Positions 9,770-17,591 of a stretch of DNA of 64,000 nucleotides are shown here, in pieces. Position 1 is the first letter of the stretch. Each line of letters opens with the position of its first letter. The stretch comes from DAOUFU01 sp034429275 (lineage in GTDB: Bacteria; Chloroflexota; Anaerolineae; Aggregatilineales; Aggregatilineaceae). Location: contig DAOUFU010000151.1 in assembly GCA_034429275.1 (NCBI GenBank), forward strand, positions 3,761-67,760, written 5' to 3'. The translations under genes were made by a program, and so were the position numbers. The notes under the pieces are model-generated. The model was not told where the DNA came from and did no database searches. It saw nothing but the letters and a program-made list of their open reading frames with translations.

Positions 9770-11092
9770 TCAATCGCCTCCAGGATATACGTTCTGTGCG
9801 ACCAACACCGGGGCCATCCAGCTTTCATCGGCAGGGGCAGTCTCGGCTACCTGTTGGCGCGCCCGCAGCAGCGCCAGCTCCGGAATGTATGGCTCGGCCA
9901 GCAGGTGCGCATAGAACTGAACCGCGATGTGCTGTCGCATCAGCGGCGCAGCATACCACCGCAGCCCGACCGCATACGGCACACCGGCATTCACCAGGGC
10001 GCGCAGCATATCAAAATCGTCCCTGGTCCGCAGCAGGGGTGCATCCGGCTCGGCCCGTTCAATTCCCGCGCTGAGGTATACCAATCGCGCCGCCCCACCC
10101 GTCAGCAGCGTCTCAAGCTCAGCGCCGGTTACCACGACCTGGCCCAACTGCGAGTCCTGGCGCGCGGCAAACAACAGGCCGCTTTGTTCGGTGTGCTGCT
10201 CATCATGGTAGATTTGCCCGGCATAGTGCACCACGTGATACGGGCAGCCGTCTAGCCGGGCGCGAACCTGTTCCGGTTCCGCATCCCCGGCCAGCAGCAG
10301 ATCGACCGCTACCCGCCATCCATTGCGTGTGGCAGCATCCTCGAACACCGCCTCTACCGCGCCGAGTTCGTCCGTCGCACCCAGGTGCTCGGCCCCCGAA
10401 CTGATCAAGAGCACACGAAGCGTTTCACCGCGCCGCTGCAAGTCAATCACCCAGTTGCGCCATGTCCGCCCATCGCCCATCGGTACACCGCTCACCTGGC
10501 GGCATAGCGGATAGCGTAGCGCGAGCGCGGCTCCCGTGGTGCTGTCCACCAGAAGCTCATAAGGGACACTTAAATAGCTTGCGGGTCCGGCGAACACCAG
10601 CGTCAGCCGCTCAGGTGGACTCAACCAGCGCAGCGAGCGCTTCCACGCCGAAGCCAGGCCGCGATCCACAGCCAACAAACCGTCGGCCATGTGGCTTCCC
10701 AGTTCACGCGCGGCACGTCGCCACGCTTCTCGCCCGGCCTCATCCTGATTCTGGTGGCTGGCAGCCAGGAACCGCCCCATATCGCGCAGTTGCAAATTGA
10801 GCGAACCAAAATCCACCGACCACCCGCCGCTGCATATGCCTTGCTCAATCCGCGCACCGCTGACCCGGTACGCCATATGGCGGTCGGCACTGTGCTGCAC
10901 CGTGAACACAACCTGTCGGGGCGTGGCGGGAGATTGCTCTGCGGACTGACCCATGTCTGCCGCCTGAGAAGATACGATCTCGACGAGCGGCTCCCCGGAA
11001 GATCCATTTTCCAACGGTGCGCCTTCCTCTTCACCCTCAGGCGCTGCCGGGCCAGCAGGCTCATTTCGAGCGGGCACGAAGTCAACCCCCAT
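9770..11092 (-). CDS. CHAT-fold protein with missing catalytic cysteine
   Basis: This 440-residue protein has a disordered acidic N-terminus (about the first 60 residues) and a C-terminal CHAT (caspase HetF-associated with TPRs) domain. The His motif is present (YHVVHYAGQ), followed by the usual GLLFAA strand. The cysteine motif, normally LxLSAC, reads LVYLSAG, so the nucleophile is replaced by glycine. It is thus likely a pseudo-protease or binding module. The ATG at 11092 overlaps the end of the JAB gene by 11 bases; longer openings run inside that gene and are not credible. Position in the ubiquitin-like operon suggests a regulatory or adaptor role. The fold call is good; the role is inferred. 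Confidence 0.78.
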   Translation of the reverse strand: MGVDFVPARNEPAGPAAPEGEEEGAPLENGSSGEPLVEIVSSQAADMGQSAEQSPATPRQVVFTVQHSADRHMAYRVSGARIEQGICSGGWSVDFGSLNLQLRDMGRFLAASHQNQDEAGREAWRRAARELGSHMADGLLAVDRGLASAWKRSLRWLSPPERLTLVFAGPASYLSVPYELLVDSTTGAALALRYPLCRQVSGVPMGDGRTWRNWVIDLQRRGETLRVLLISSGAEHLGATDELGAVEAVFEDAATRNGWRVAVDLLLAGDAEPEQVRARLDGCPYHVVHYAGQIYHDEQHTEQSGLLFAARQDSQLGQVVVTGAELETLLTGGAARLVYLSAGIERAEPDAPLLRTRDDFDMLRALVNAGVPYAVGLRWYAAPLMRQHIAVQFYAHLLAEPYIPELALLRARQQVAETAPADESWMAPVLVAQNVYPGGD

Positions 11093-12257
11093 ACGATTCG
11101 CACGCCCCGGCAGAGACGTAATAGCACCGGTTGGCGCTGATCTTTCCTCCAAACCACCGGAAGAATCCTGCGTTGCCTTCCGTCCCCAACACCATGGCCA
11201 CATACCAGGGATCGCTGAAAAAGCGGCGGTGCATGAAGCGGTCATCCTGCGAAAAAAACAGTTCACTCGTCTGTGTTTCGCCATCTTCACCCACCATTTC
11301 GACCGTGATCAGGTGCGTGTGATACCAGCCCACGATCCGCTTTCCGGGGAAACGCTCGCGCAGCAGAGCCGCGCCGCGCTGCCAGCTTTCAAAGGTATAG
11401 CGCAGTTCGACCAGATTAGCGGTCGTGCCCTCGGCTGGAATAGAGTCGGTGACAACTACCAGGTAGCGTGCCGGGTCTGAGCGCTGGCAGTAGACCGTGC
11501 CAACCAACATCCCCCCCTGCTCAATCTGCACATCCTGTGCCGCGATCGCCTGGAGCGCGCGCAGCGTTGGCTCGCAGATCACGATCTGCACGTCATCCTG
11601 TTGGGCCATATCCAGCGCGGCAAGTTCTACCGGGCTGATGACTGCGGGCCGCTCCACCCGCAGCGGCTCAAAATCCCGCAAATCGGCGTGCGGGAATTCC
11701 GGCAAAGGCGCTTCGTCCACAATCAGTTCCACGAGCTGTCGCCCATCATCTGCCGGGCGAGGACTGGCCCATTCGCGGTCGAAGTCGGCGGCGTCATCCT
11801 CTCGCGCGAAAATTCGCGGATAATACACATCGCCATCGGCCAGGATATTCATGGTCAGCATGACGTGCTGCAAATTTGCCCAAAATGAATCCAGCCCTGT
11901 GATCTGGAAGTCGCGGCTGTAGACCAGCTTCAGTTCAGGGAAACGCAGCTCCAGGGTGAAAAACCGGAGCGGCTGGGGAGATGCCGCAGGGCCATCGGTC
12001 TCCAGTTCGATCCACTCGCTGCGCGGTTCCTCAGCCCGCGCGGTATTCTCTTGAACCAGGGCCGCGGTCACCAGGGTGTCGCCATAGCGTGGAAAAACGA
12101 CCGCGCGAAAATGTGCGCCTTCCGGCACAATCCCCTGATTGACCAGGGCGACGGCCTGAGCACGCGCCAGCGAGCCAAACACGTGCTGGACCTCAAAGTC
12201 CTTTTGATACACCCGACCGCGCGTGTCGGTGTCAATCGCGATCCGGCAGTATCTCAT
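11082..12257 (-). CDS. JAMM/JAB-domain metalloprotease (deubiquitinase-like)
   Basis: This 391-residue protein carries a C-terminal JAB/MPN domain, the zinc isopeptidase fold of Rpn11 and of bacterial Ub-like systems. The JAMM residues are visible: a glutamate in IEQGGMLVG (about residue 240), the HTH pair in GWYHTHL (about 315), and SQDD supplying the S-x-x-D. Between HxH and S-x-x-D the usual seven residues are expanded to about eighteen by an acidic insertion (VGEDGETQTSEL). The first roughly 215 residues are an unrecognised beta-rich region that may dock substrate. The start is ATG with GGAGCAG upstream. It lies just after the Ubl gene, so its expected job is removal of the Ubl from conjugates. 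Confidence 0.88.
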   Translation of the reverse strand: MRYCRIAIDTDTRGRVYQKDFEVQHVFGSLARAQAVALVNQGIVPEGAHFRAVVFPRYGDTLVTAALVQENTARAEEPRSEWIELETDGPAASPQPLRFFTLELRFPELKLVYSRDFQITGLDSFWANLQHVMLTMNILADGDVYYPRIFAREDDAADFDREWASPRPADDGRQLVELIVDEAPLPEFPHADLRDFEPLRVERPAVISPVELAALDMAQQDDVQIVICEPTLRALQAIAAQDVQIEQGGMLVGTVYCQRSDPARYLVVVTDSIPAEGTTANLVELRYTFESWQRGAALLRERFPGKRIVGWYHTHLITVEMVGEDGETQTSELFFSQDDRFMHRRFFSDPWYVAMVLGTEGNAGFFRWFGGKISANRCYYVSAGACESYGG

Positions 12258-12302
12258 CGTCTGCTCCAGGAATCTCCCAATGCCAGGTCTGGCTCAGCAG
12301 TG

Positions 12303-12338
12303 ACTGTGGCAGGCTGGGGACCTGTCACCTGCCACAGT
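12303..12338. other. Intercistronic hairpin between the Ubl and JAB genes
   Basis: ACTGTGGCAGG (12303-12313) and CCTGCCACAGT (12328-12338) form a perfect 11-bp stem with a 14-base loop, in the 100-base gap after the Ubl stop. There is no T-run on either strand, so it is not a classical terminator. It could stabilise the 3' end of the upstream mRNA or partly reduce expression of the downstream genes. Confidence 0.6.
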
Positions 12339-12357
12339 ACAAGCCTTCCGGACCCCG

Positions 12358-12618
12358 CTATCCGGCGGTCATCTCAGGGACGAGCGTGAGCGTTTCACCC
12401 GGCTCAATCCCAACCGAATCGAGAGTCTCCTCTTCCTGCAAACGGCGGCCCTGATAGCTCAGGTGGTACGTCATCGGACGCCCGGCCTGGTCTGTCATGG
12501 GCAGCCCCAGGGCCGTGACGGTGGCGGGAATCAGCTTCTCGACCTGGGCCGTCTCGGCCATCTTGACCTGGTGACGCTTGTTGCCGGTGTGATCTTCCAA
12601 CATCACCTGAATCGCCAT
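12358..12618 (-). CDS. Ubiquitin-like modifier protein
   Basis: This small protein of 86 residues has the spacing of a beta-grasp ubiquitin fold: an opening strand (AIQVMLEDHTG), a second strand with KRHQVKM, a helix (EKLIPATVTALG), then YHLSYQGRRLQEEETLDSVGI. That last stretch closely follows ubiquitin's LIFAGKQLEDGRTLSDYNI. The final strand is ETLTLVPEMTAG. The C-terminus is Ala-Gly with nothing after it, so it is exposed without processing but lacks the classic GG. Three lysines (14, 19, 28) could take chains. The ATG at 12618 has AAGGAG seven bases upstream. It sits between E2/E1 genes and the JAB gene and is the probable conjugated tag. YukD/EsaB-type relatives are an alternative label for the same fold. 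Confidence 0.85.
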   Translation of the reverse strand: MAIQVMLEDHTGNKRHQVKMAETAQVEKLIPATVTALGLPMTDQAGRPMTYHLSYQGRRLQEEETLDSVGIEPGETLTLVPEMTAG

Positions 12619-12681
12619 ACACCTTCTCCTTCGTTTACACACTCAACTCACACGTCCCTGCCTGGTCGGTCCCCGGCGGAG

Positions 12682-13560
12682 CTAGCCTGCAAGCACCCAC
12701 GCTCGCAGCTTGTGGTCCCGCTCCAGCTCAGCCATGATCTGAAGCTCGCGGGCATAGAAGTCCAGGTAACTGGCGATCAACCGGGTGCAAAGCCGGAACA
12801 GATCAAAATCCAGTTCCTGAGTTGGAACTTCGAGCATCATTATCGGCTGACCGGCAGCCGTCAGGCCCACTTTTGCCATATACCACGCGTCATTAACTCG
12901 CAACAGGTAGCGAAGAAATGCCGCTCGCACTGCATCGTCCCGGCTGTTCAACGCCGCCGGAATACCCGGCAGCATCGGCACCTGGAAGTAAGCCCAGGCC
13001 GTGCTGACGCTGAAGAACACATCGAACACTCGCTGGCCCTTATATCCAAGCGGCCAGGTCATCCCCGATGGTTTGGCGCGCAACCCCCATCCATATCCCT
13101 CGACCGCGCGCACATAATAGGCTACGGTCTCGTGTGCCAGGCCGGGAGTCTCTTGCGTCAACCAGTCTTCGTGCCCGGTGCCCGATCGCTGTATTTCCGC
13201 CTGCACCTGCGCTGAATCGCCATAGCGGGTCAGTGCGTCCAGCGCCCTATCCAGCATCGGCAGACTGGCGGAGCGCGGCAAATCGACCAGCAAGACGGGG
13301 TTCAAAGCCGAATCGAGCGCATAGCGCGCCAGAAACATTCGCTCATTACGTTTGAGCAACGTGAGGTTATCCGTGCTGCGTGGCTCTGCCGGGTCATGTT
13401 CCTGCGGCCCGGCCATCGGCTGGCGAAAACACACCCACGATGGAGTTAGGCCCAGCATCGACGGCTGCAGCCCGACACGGTCGCAGCGCCATCCGTCGCT
13501 CACCGGAGAAACCCGCCAGCCTTTGCGCTCAAGAATACTCACCACCTGTTCGGAGTCCAT
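12682..13560 (-). CDS. YbjN-like (type III chaperone fold) protein
   Basis: This 292-residue protein resembles no enzyme I know. The C-terminal half (about residues 170-270) resembles the YbjN/CesT-type chaperone fold: FQVPMLPGIP, then AFLRYLLRVNDAWYMAKVGL, a strand with IMMLEVPTQELD, and a helix ending IASYLDFYARELQ. The N-terminal half looks alpha/beta and unassigned. The ATG at 13560 is used; a GTG directly before it would add one residue. It lies 51 bases after E2 and 63 bases before the Ubl gene, so it is an integral member of the operon. It may act as a chaperone or adaptor for the conjugation enzymes; this is inference. Confidence 0.6.
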   Translation of the reverse strand: MDSEQVVSILERKGWRVSPVSDGWRCDRVGLQPSMLGLTPSWVCFRQPMAGPQEHDPAEPRSTDNLTLLKRNERMFLARYALDSALNPVLLVDLPRSASLPMLDRALDALTRYGDSAQVQAEIQRSGTGHEDWLTQETPGLAHETVAYYVRAVEGYGWGLRAKPSGMTWPLGYKGQRVFDVFFSVSTAWAYFQVPMLPGIPAALNSRDDAVRAAFLRYLLRVNDAWYMAKVGLTAAGQPIMMLEVPTQELDFDLFRLCTRLIASYLDFYARELQIMAELERDHKLRAWVLAG

Positions 13561-13611
13561 CACGCACTCACTACCGCTCCATTTCGGTCATTATTGTCTA
13601 TCTATGTCGAA

Positions 13612-14301
13612 TCACTCGGTCGGTGTGACAACGATCTCGATCAGGCTGTCGGGATCATCCATCTGCACCGGGATCGAAACCTGATCGCGCGGGTTCCGGT
13701 CCGCATGACTGACCTTGACACGCCTGTCCAGCAGATCGCGATCGTCGACCGGAAAGAGGTGAGCATTTTGGCGCGCCCAATCCGCCGCCTCTTTGTTGAG
13801 CGGGTCGTTAACGTTGTAGCTTTGATACATCACCAGCCGTCCGACCTCCTGCACGATCTGGTCAAGCGTCCACCCCACCGCAAACGGTCGCCCTTCCAGG
13901 CAGATGTAGGGCCTTCGCAGATTGGGGTGCCAGATCGGGGTCAACCAGACAAAGGTCGGCGGGCGTGTGGGATAGTCCATGCCGAATACCACTTCCATCA
14001 GGTGATAGGGCGCGCGGTCGATCACCCCGTCATCTCGCTTCCACAACCCCGCACAGTCGAAGCGAATCATGTATTTCTCCGGTGGGAGTTCCGGCGACGC
14101 GGCCAGGAATGCTTCCGGGGTGAGGAACCCCGGAAAACCGTCCGTAATCACATCAAACGAGAACGACGAGCGCAAATACTGCGAGGATTCGGCGGCAGAA
14201 AGGTCCGCGCTCCAGAATTGCACCAGTGAATGTGGCGTAATCTTTTGCCGCATCAGCCGGAATTCCTCGTCCAGGCGGCTGAACCGAATTTCATCCTGCA
14301 T
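13612..14301 (-). CDS. E2-like ubiquitin-conjugating (UBC fold) protein
   Basis: This 229-residue E2-like enzyme would carry the Ubl as a thioester and pass it to a target. The UBC signature is clear: YPTRPPTFVWLTPIWHPN (HPN at 125-127), then the catalytic cysteine at 134 in PYICLEG, and GWTLDQIVQEVGRLVMYQSYNVNDPLNKEAA. This follows the canonical 'GxICLD...W.P..tl..vl.si..ll..pn..dPln.eAa' almost position for position. About 60 N-terminal residues precede the fold and about 40 follow it. The ATG at 14301 overlaps the E1 stop by 11 bases, with AAAGGA nine bases upstream. Translational coupling to E1 supports an E1-E2 relay. Confidence 0.92.
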   Translation of the reverse strand: MQDEIRFSRLDEEFRLMRQKITPHSLVQFWSADLSAAESSQYLRSSFSFDVITDGFPGFLTPEAFLAASPELPPEKYMIRFDCAGLWKRDDGVIDRAPYHLMEVVFGMDYPTRPPTFVWLTPIWHPNLRRPYICLEGRPFAVGWTLDQIVQEVGRLVMYQSYNVNDPLNKEAADWARQNAHLFPVDDRDLLDRRVKVSHADRNPRDQVSIPVQMDDPDSLIEIVVTPTE

Positions 14302-15505
14302 CGTGTGTTTTCCTTTCCCATCCGGCCAGTTCACGGTCATGATCACCATCGAGAACCAGTGCCAATCGCCGCCGCCCCGCTCGCACATTGACCAGCGCAT
14401 AAGGCGCGATGCCCACCTGGCGTAAGGTCAATTCGGCAGCGGTGGCACTGGCCACCAAAACATCAGTCACGTCGAATACCCGAGTCGTACCGCACTCCCG
14501 GCAGGTTAACTTGTGGGGAACCACGGCACGGTAAGGCTGATACACCGTCTCTGTCTCATCACACACCGGGCAATACAGCGCGGTAACCAGTTGATCGGGC
14601 AGCACCATCTGCGCCCCTGGGCCAAGATCGTCTGCCGCCAGGTCGAGCACCTGCCCCACCGTCAGATCATCCACCCCGTAGGGAACCGATCGCTCCCGAA
14701 TATCCCGATCATGCACCGGGCAATCCGACCGGCGCGGGTAATCGATCCGCGTGGTGCGCAGCGTCTCCCCGCTGTAGACCACTCCCCAACCGCCAGTGGT
14801 GTTTGTGCCGCCCAGCAGCTTGACCGCTTCCTGCACCTGCATTGCGCCGATGATCGATGCGGACATCGGCGTGGTGAGCGCTACCGCGTCCATCAACGCG
14901 GCTGGCGGGCAGGCGTAGCGTATCTGGGCCAGTTCGTAATCGCGGTGGGTCATCAGGCATTCGTAGCAAGCGCCCTGTGGCGGCACAAACACGCGCACCG
15001 AGCCATCACCCACGTTCAGCGCCCCATCGACCCAGGGTACACCCATTCGCCAACATGCCCGGTTGACGGCCAGCCGTGCCGCCCGGTTATCCAGGCAGCC
15101 CAACACCACATCCATCTGGCCAAACAGGCCCAGCCCGATGTCGTGAATAACGTCCGCCTGTCGCCACCGAATATCGACATCGGGGTTGATCTGGCGCACT
15201 CGCTCCGCCGTCACCAGGGCCTTCGGCCTGCCGCAGTCCTGCTCACGGAACAATATCGAGCGCGTCAGGTTATGAATCTCGATGGTATCAAGATCGATCA
15301 CCAGCACATGCCCAACGCCCAGCAGCGCCAGGTTCTTGAGCACCTCGTTACCCAATGCTCCCGCCCCCACAACCATCACACGTGCCAGGGCTAACATGTG
15401 CCGGTCATAACCATCGACCAGCCGCAACCGGGCATATCGGTCCCGGTCAGGGTCGCTGATCTCGATCAGCGGTTCGCGGCGCACAGGCACAGACGGCTCA
15501 GCCAT
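14291..15505 (-). CDS. E1-like (ThiF family) Ubl-activating enzyme with zinc ribbon
   Basis: This 404-residue protein is a ThiF/MoeB/E1 adenylation enzyme that would activate the Ubl C-terminus with ATP. Seen in order: the nucleotide loop GAGALGNE (47-54), DLDTIEIHNLTR (71-82) with the expected Asp, Asn and Arg, Lys95, and CLDNRAAR (137-144). The crossover-side zinc pair is CYEC (180, 183). C199 in IRYAC is the best candidate thioester cysteine. A C-terminal zinc ribbon (CPVC 312-315, CREC 335-338) is added. The ATG at 15505 overlaps the FHA-RING stop by eight bases; GGAGG lies 12 bases upstream. It is shorter than eukaryotic UBA1 and has a single adenylation domain. Confidence 0.92.
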   Translation of the reverse strand: MAEPSVPVRREPLIEISDPDRDRYARLRLVDGYDRHMLALARVMVVGAGALGNEVLKNLALLGVGHVLVIDLDTIEIHNLTRSILFREQDCGRPKALVTAERVRQINPDVDIRWRQADVIHDIGLGLFGQMDVVLGCLDNRAARLAVNRACWRMGVPWVDGALNVGDGSVRVFVPPQGACYECLMTHRDYELAQIRYACPPAALMDAVALTTPMSASIIGAMQVQEAVKLLGGTNTTGGWGVVYSGETLRTTRIDYPRRSDCPVHDRDIRERSVPYGVDDLTVGQVLDLAADDLGPGAQMVLPDQLVTALYCPVCDETETVYQPYRAVVPHKLTCRECGTTRVFDVTDVLVASATAAELTLRQVGIAPYALVNVRAGRRRLALVLDGDHDRELAGWERKTHDAG

Positions 15506-16292
15506 GAGGAGTCTCAACCTCCGGCTCAGGGGCCAGCTTCATCAACCGATCCACCAGTCCCCGGCTGTCAAACTTGCACACCGGGCATTCGGGCATCGTC
15601 AAGAAGCACTCCAGGTGAAACGGCGTTGCGCAACCAGGACAAAATGCCACGTTTTGCCCCTTCTGGAACGGCACATGATCTCTGGCAAACCCGGCCTGGC
15701 AGTGTTTGCCGCCCTGGATCACCCGATCCTGCTGCCGCGTCTCGACCAGATCGGAGTCCTCGTCCAGGCTGCGCGCGAGTTGAACTTCTCGGCTGAGAGT
15801 TTCCATTACGACCAACCGATTCGGATAGCCGCAGCCCGCCGCGCAGTGTTCGATCATCATCCATGCGTCGCGCAAATGCACCGTGCCGCAGCCCGGACAG
15901 GCGATGATCTCATCACCCGGCACTAGCTCGCGCCGTGAGACCGGACAGCGCCGCCCGACCGCCGGATCACCCGGCTCAAGCGCGCGAATCTGCACCTCCC
16001 ATACCACCAGCGCGCACTCGCCTACCCGCAGCACATCCCCCTGGCGCAGCACGCGCAGTTGAGTCACCGGGTGATCGTTGACCGCAACAGCCGCGCCGTG
16101 CAGATCGATCACCATCAGCAGGCGGTTGAGCGCAGCGCGCTCGATCACGGCATGACGCGGAGCGATACCTGCGCCTTCGGGAAGCAGCAGATCGCTCCAT
16201 CCACTTTCGGTCCCGATGCGAATCGGGGCCATCTCAGGAAACTGCCAGCGCCGGGCATTCGCCTGGCCCTGGCGCAGTGTTAGCAGCGGCAC
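15498..16292 (-). CDS. FHA domain plus RING-like zinc finger protein (candidate E3)
   Basis: This 264-residue protein begins with an FHA domain (about 5-100; RIGTESG at 25-31, then APRHAVIE with the conserved Arg46-His47), which reads phosphothreonine. It is followed by two treble-clef zinc modules. The first uses C116, C132/C135, H139, C150 and C154. The second uses C198, C218/C221, H226, C229 and C236/C239 (FCPGCATPFHLECF...CPVC), which follows the RING order. RING-like proteins next to E1 and E2 genes are the expected E3 partners. An FHA front end would direct conjugation to phosphorylated targets. Enzymatic role is inferred from fold and context. Confidence 0.82.
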   Translation of the reverse strand: MPLLTLRQGQANARRWQFPEMAPIRIGTESGWSDLLLPEGAGIAPRHAVIERAALNRLLMVIDLHGAAVAVNDHPVTQLRVLRQGDVLRVGECALVVWEVQIRALEPGDPAVGRRCPVSRRELVPGDEIIACPGCGTVHLRDAWMMIEHCAAGCGYPNRLVVMETLSREVQLARSLDEDSDLVETRQQDRVIQGGKHCQAGFARDHVPFQKGQNVAFCPGCATPFHLECFLTMPECPVCKFDSRGLVDRLMKLAPEPEVETPHG

Positions 16293-16322
16293 GCCGCCCT
16301 CCCCGCCCTTTCAGCGTCGAGT

Positions 16323-17531
16323 TCAAAATGGTATGGCATCATCATCATTGTCATCGTCGTCGCGTTCCATCACCGTCACTTCGGCGATCAACTCTGTCGC
16401 GCCGGGCAGGTGTGCCCGTCCGGGGCGAGTTACCCGTTCCAGGCTGTCCTGCGCAGCCCACCGAATCACCGGGTCAGGATCACGGAGCCATCGCAGCAGT
16501 TCGTCCATCACTCCGGGCCGGGCAGTTGCCGGATGCCCCAGGCAGTGAATGGCCGCCCGCCTCACGCAAGCATCAGGATCGCGCTGCGCCCGGTCTATCA
16601 ACACCGGGAACAGGGCATCGACGGCTGCCTGCTGACTGGCCTCCATGCGCCACCCCAGGTATTCAATCGCCTTGAGCCTCACACGCGGATTTGTGTGAGT
16701 CAACGCTTCGCCAAGCCAGCGGAGCATATCCGCGTTGGTCTCCGGCAGGTGATCATCATCCGGTGGGTCCACGATCACCGATGCATCCCCGGCCAGCACC
16801 AGAGCCGCATCGATATCGGCGGGCGGCTGCGGTGACCCGGCCAGCAGACGGAGCAAAGGCACAAGCGCGTACATTCCATCCGCCGCTTCCGGTGTGCGGC
16901 AGGTCAGCGCTGACCGCAGCCGTTCCAGCGCATCTGGACCATCCAGTGCCAGGTTAACCACAGCCTCAAAATAGCGCGCGGCAGCCAGAGTCAAACCCGG
17001 CTCAGGCAGGCCGACGGCATAGCGGGCCATCAGCTTCAATGCCTGCTCATACAATCTGCGCGCCTCATCAAGCCGCCCTTGCGCCCACCGGATCGTCCCC
17101 AAACAGGCCGAGGATACCAGCCGCTCGCCCGCCTGGATCGAGTTTTGGAATGCCAGTTCCGCCTGCGCCAGATCGCCGCATTTCAGTTCGAGCAAGCCCA
17201 GGTTGCGATACGCGGCTAACGCGCTGATCGCCCTGGTGCCGAGCGCCTCGCGATACAGCGATCGTGCGCGGTCGTCCTGCCCCAAAAACCGACACGCATC
17301 GCCCGGTCCGACATGCTCCAGGGCAAATGATTGGAAGAAGTCGTCATTCATGCGCTGATCGCGCACGAGGTGGTTGTAGTGCTCAAATGCCTCCAACGCT
17401 TCCTCGTAACGCCCAACGCTCATCATCTGATCGGCGAGCGCGCGTGCGATCTTGCGAGATGCGGTCACGTTCATCGCCGCGCGAAACTCCGATAACGCCC
17501 GCTGATGCCGCCCATACTGCCGCCAGCACAT
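16323..17531 (-). CDS. TPR and HEAT repeat protein, N-terminus uncertain
   Basis: This protein of about 402 residues has TPR repeats in roughly the first 220 residues (AYRNLGLLELKCGDLAQAELAFQNSI, then LGTIRWAQGRLDEARRLYEQALKL) and HEAT repeats in the second half (NPRVRLKAIEYLGWRMEASQ, DPDACVRRAAIHCLGHPA, DPDPVIRWAAQDSLERV). The end is an acidic tail. It is a probable adaptor. The first ATG in this frame (17531) falls inside a TPR whose beginning (AQWHYKLG) is encoded upstream with no start codon before the PafA stop. An ATG at 17595 overlaps that stop but meets TGA after MNLAP. A +1 shift at CCC-TGA would join the frames, so the true start may be 17595. Confidence 0.8.
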   Translation of the reverse strand: MCWRQYGRHQRALSEFRAAMNVTASRKIARALADQMMSVGRYEEALEAFEHYNHLVRDQRMNDDFFQSFALEHVGPGDACRFLGQDDRARSLYREALGTRAISALAAYRNLGLLELKCGDLAQAELAFQNSIQAGERLVSSACLGTIRWAQGRLDEARRLYEQALKLMARYAVGLPEPGLTLAAARYFEAVVNLALDGPDALERLRSALTCRTPEAADGMYALVPLLRLLAGSPQPPADIDAALVLAGDASVIVDPPDDDHLPETNADMLRWLGEALTHTNPRVRLKAIEYLGWRMEASQQAAVDALFPVLIDRAQRDPDACVRRAAIHCLGHPATARPGVMDELLRWLRDPDPVIRWAAQDSLERVTRPGRAHLPGATELIAEVTVMERDDDDNDDDAIPF

Positions 17532-17591
17532 GCCCAGTTTGTAATGCCACTGCGCAGGGGAATCATCCTCCTCCGGCTCAGGGGGCGAGAT

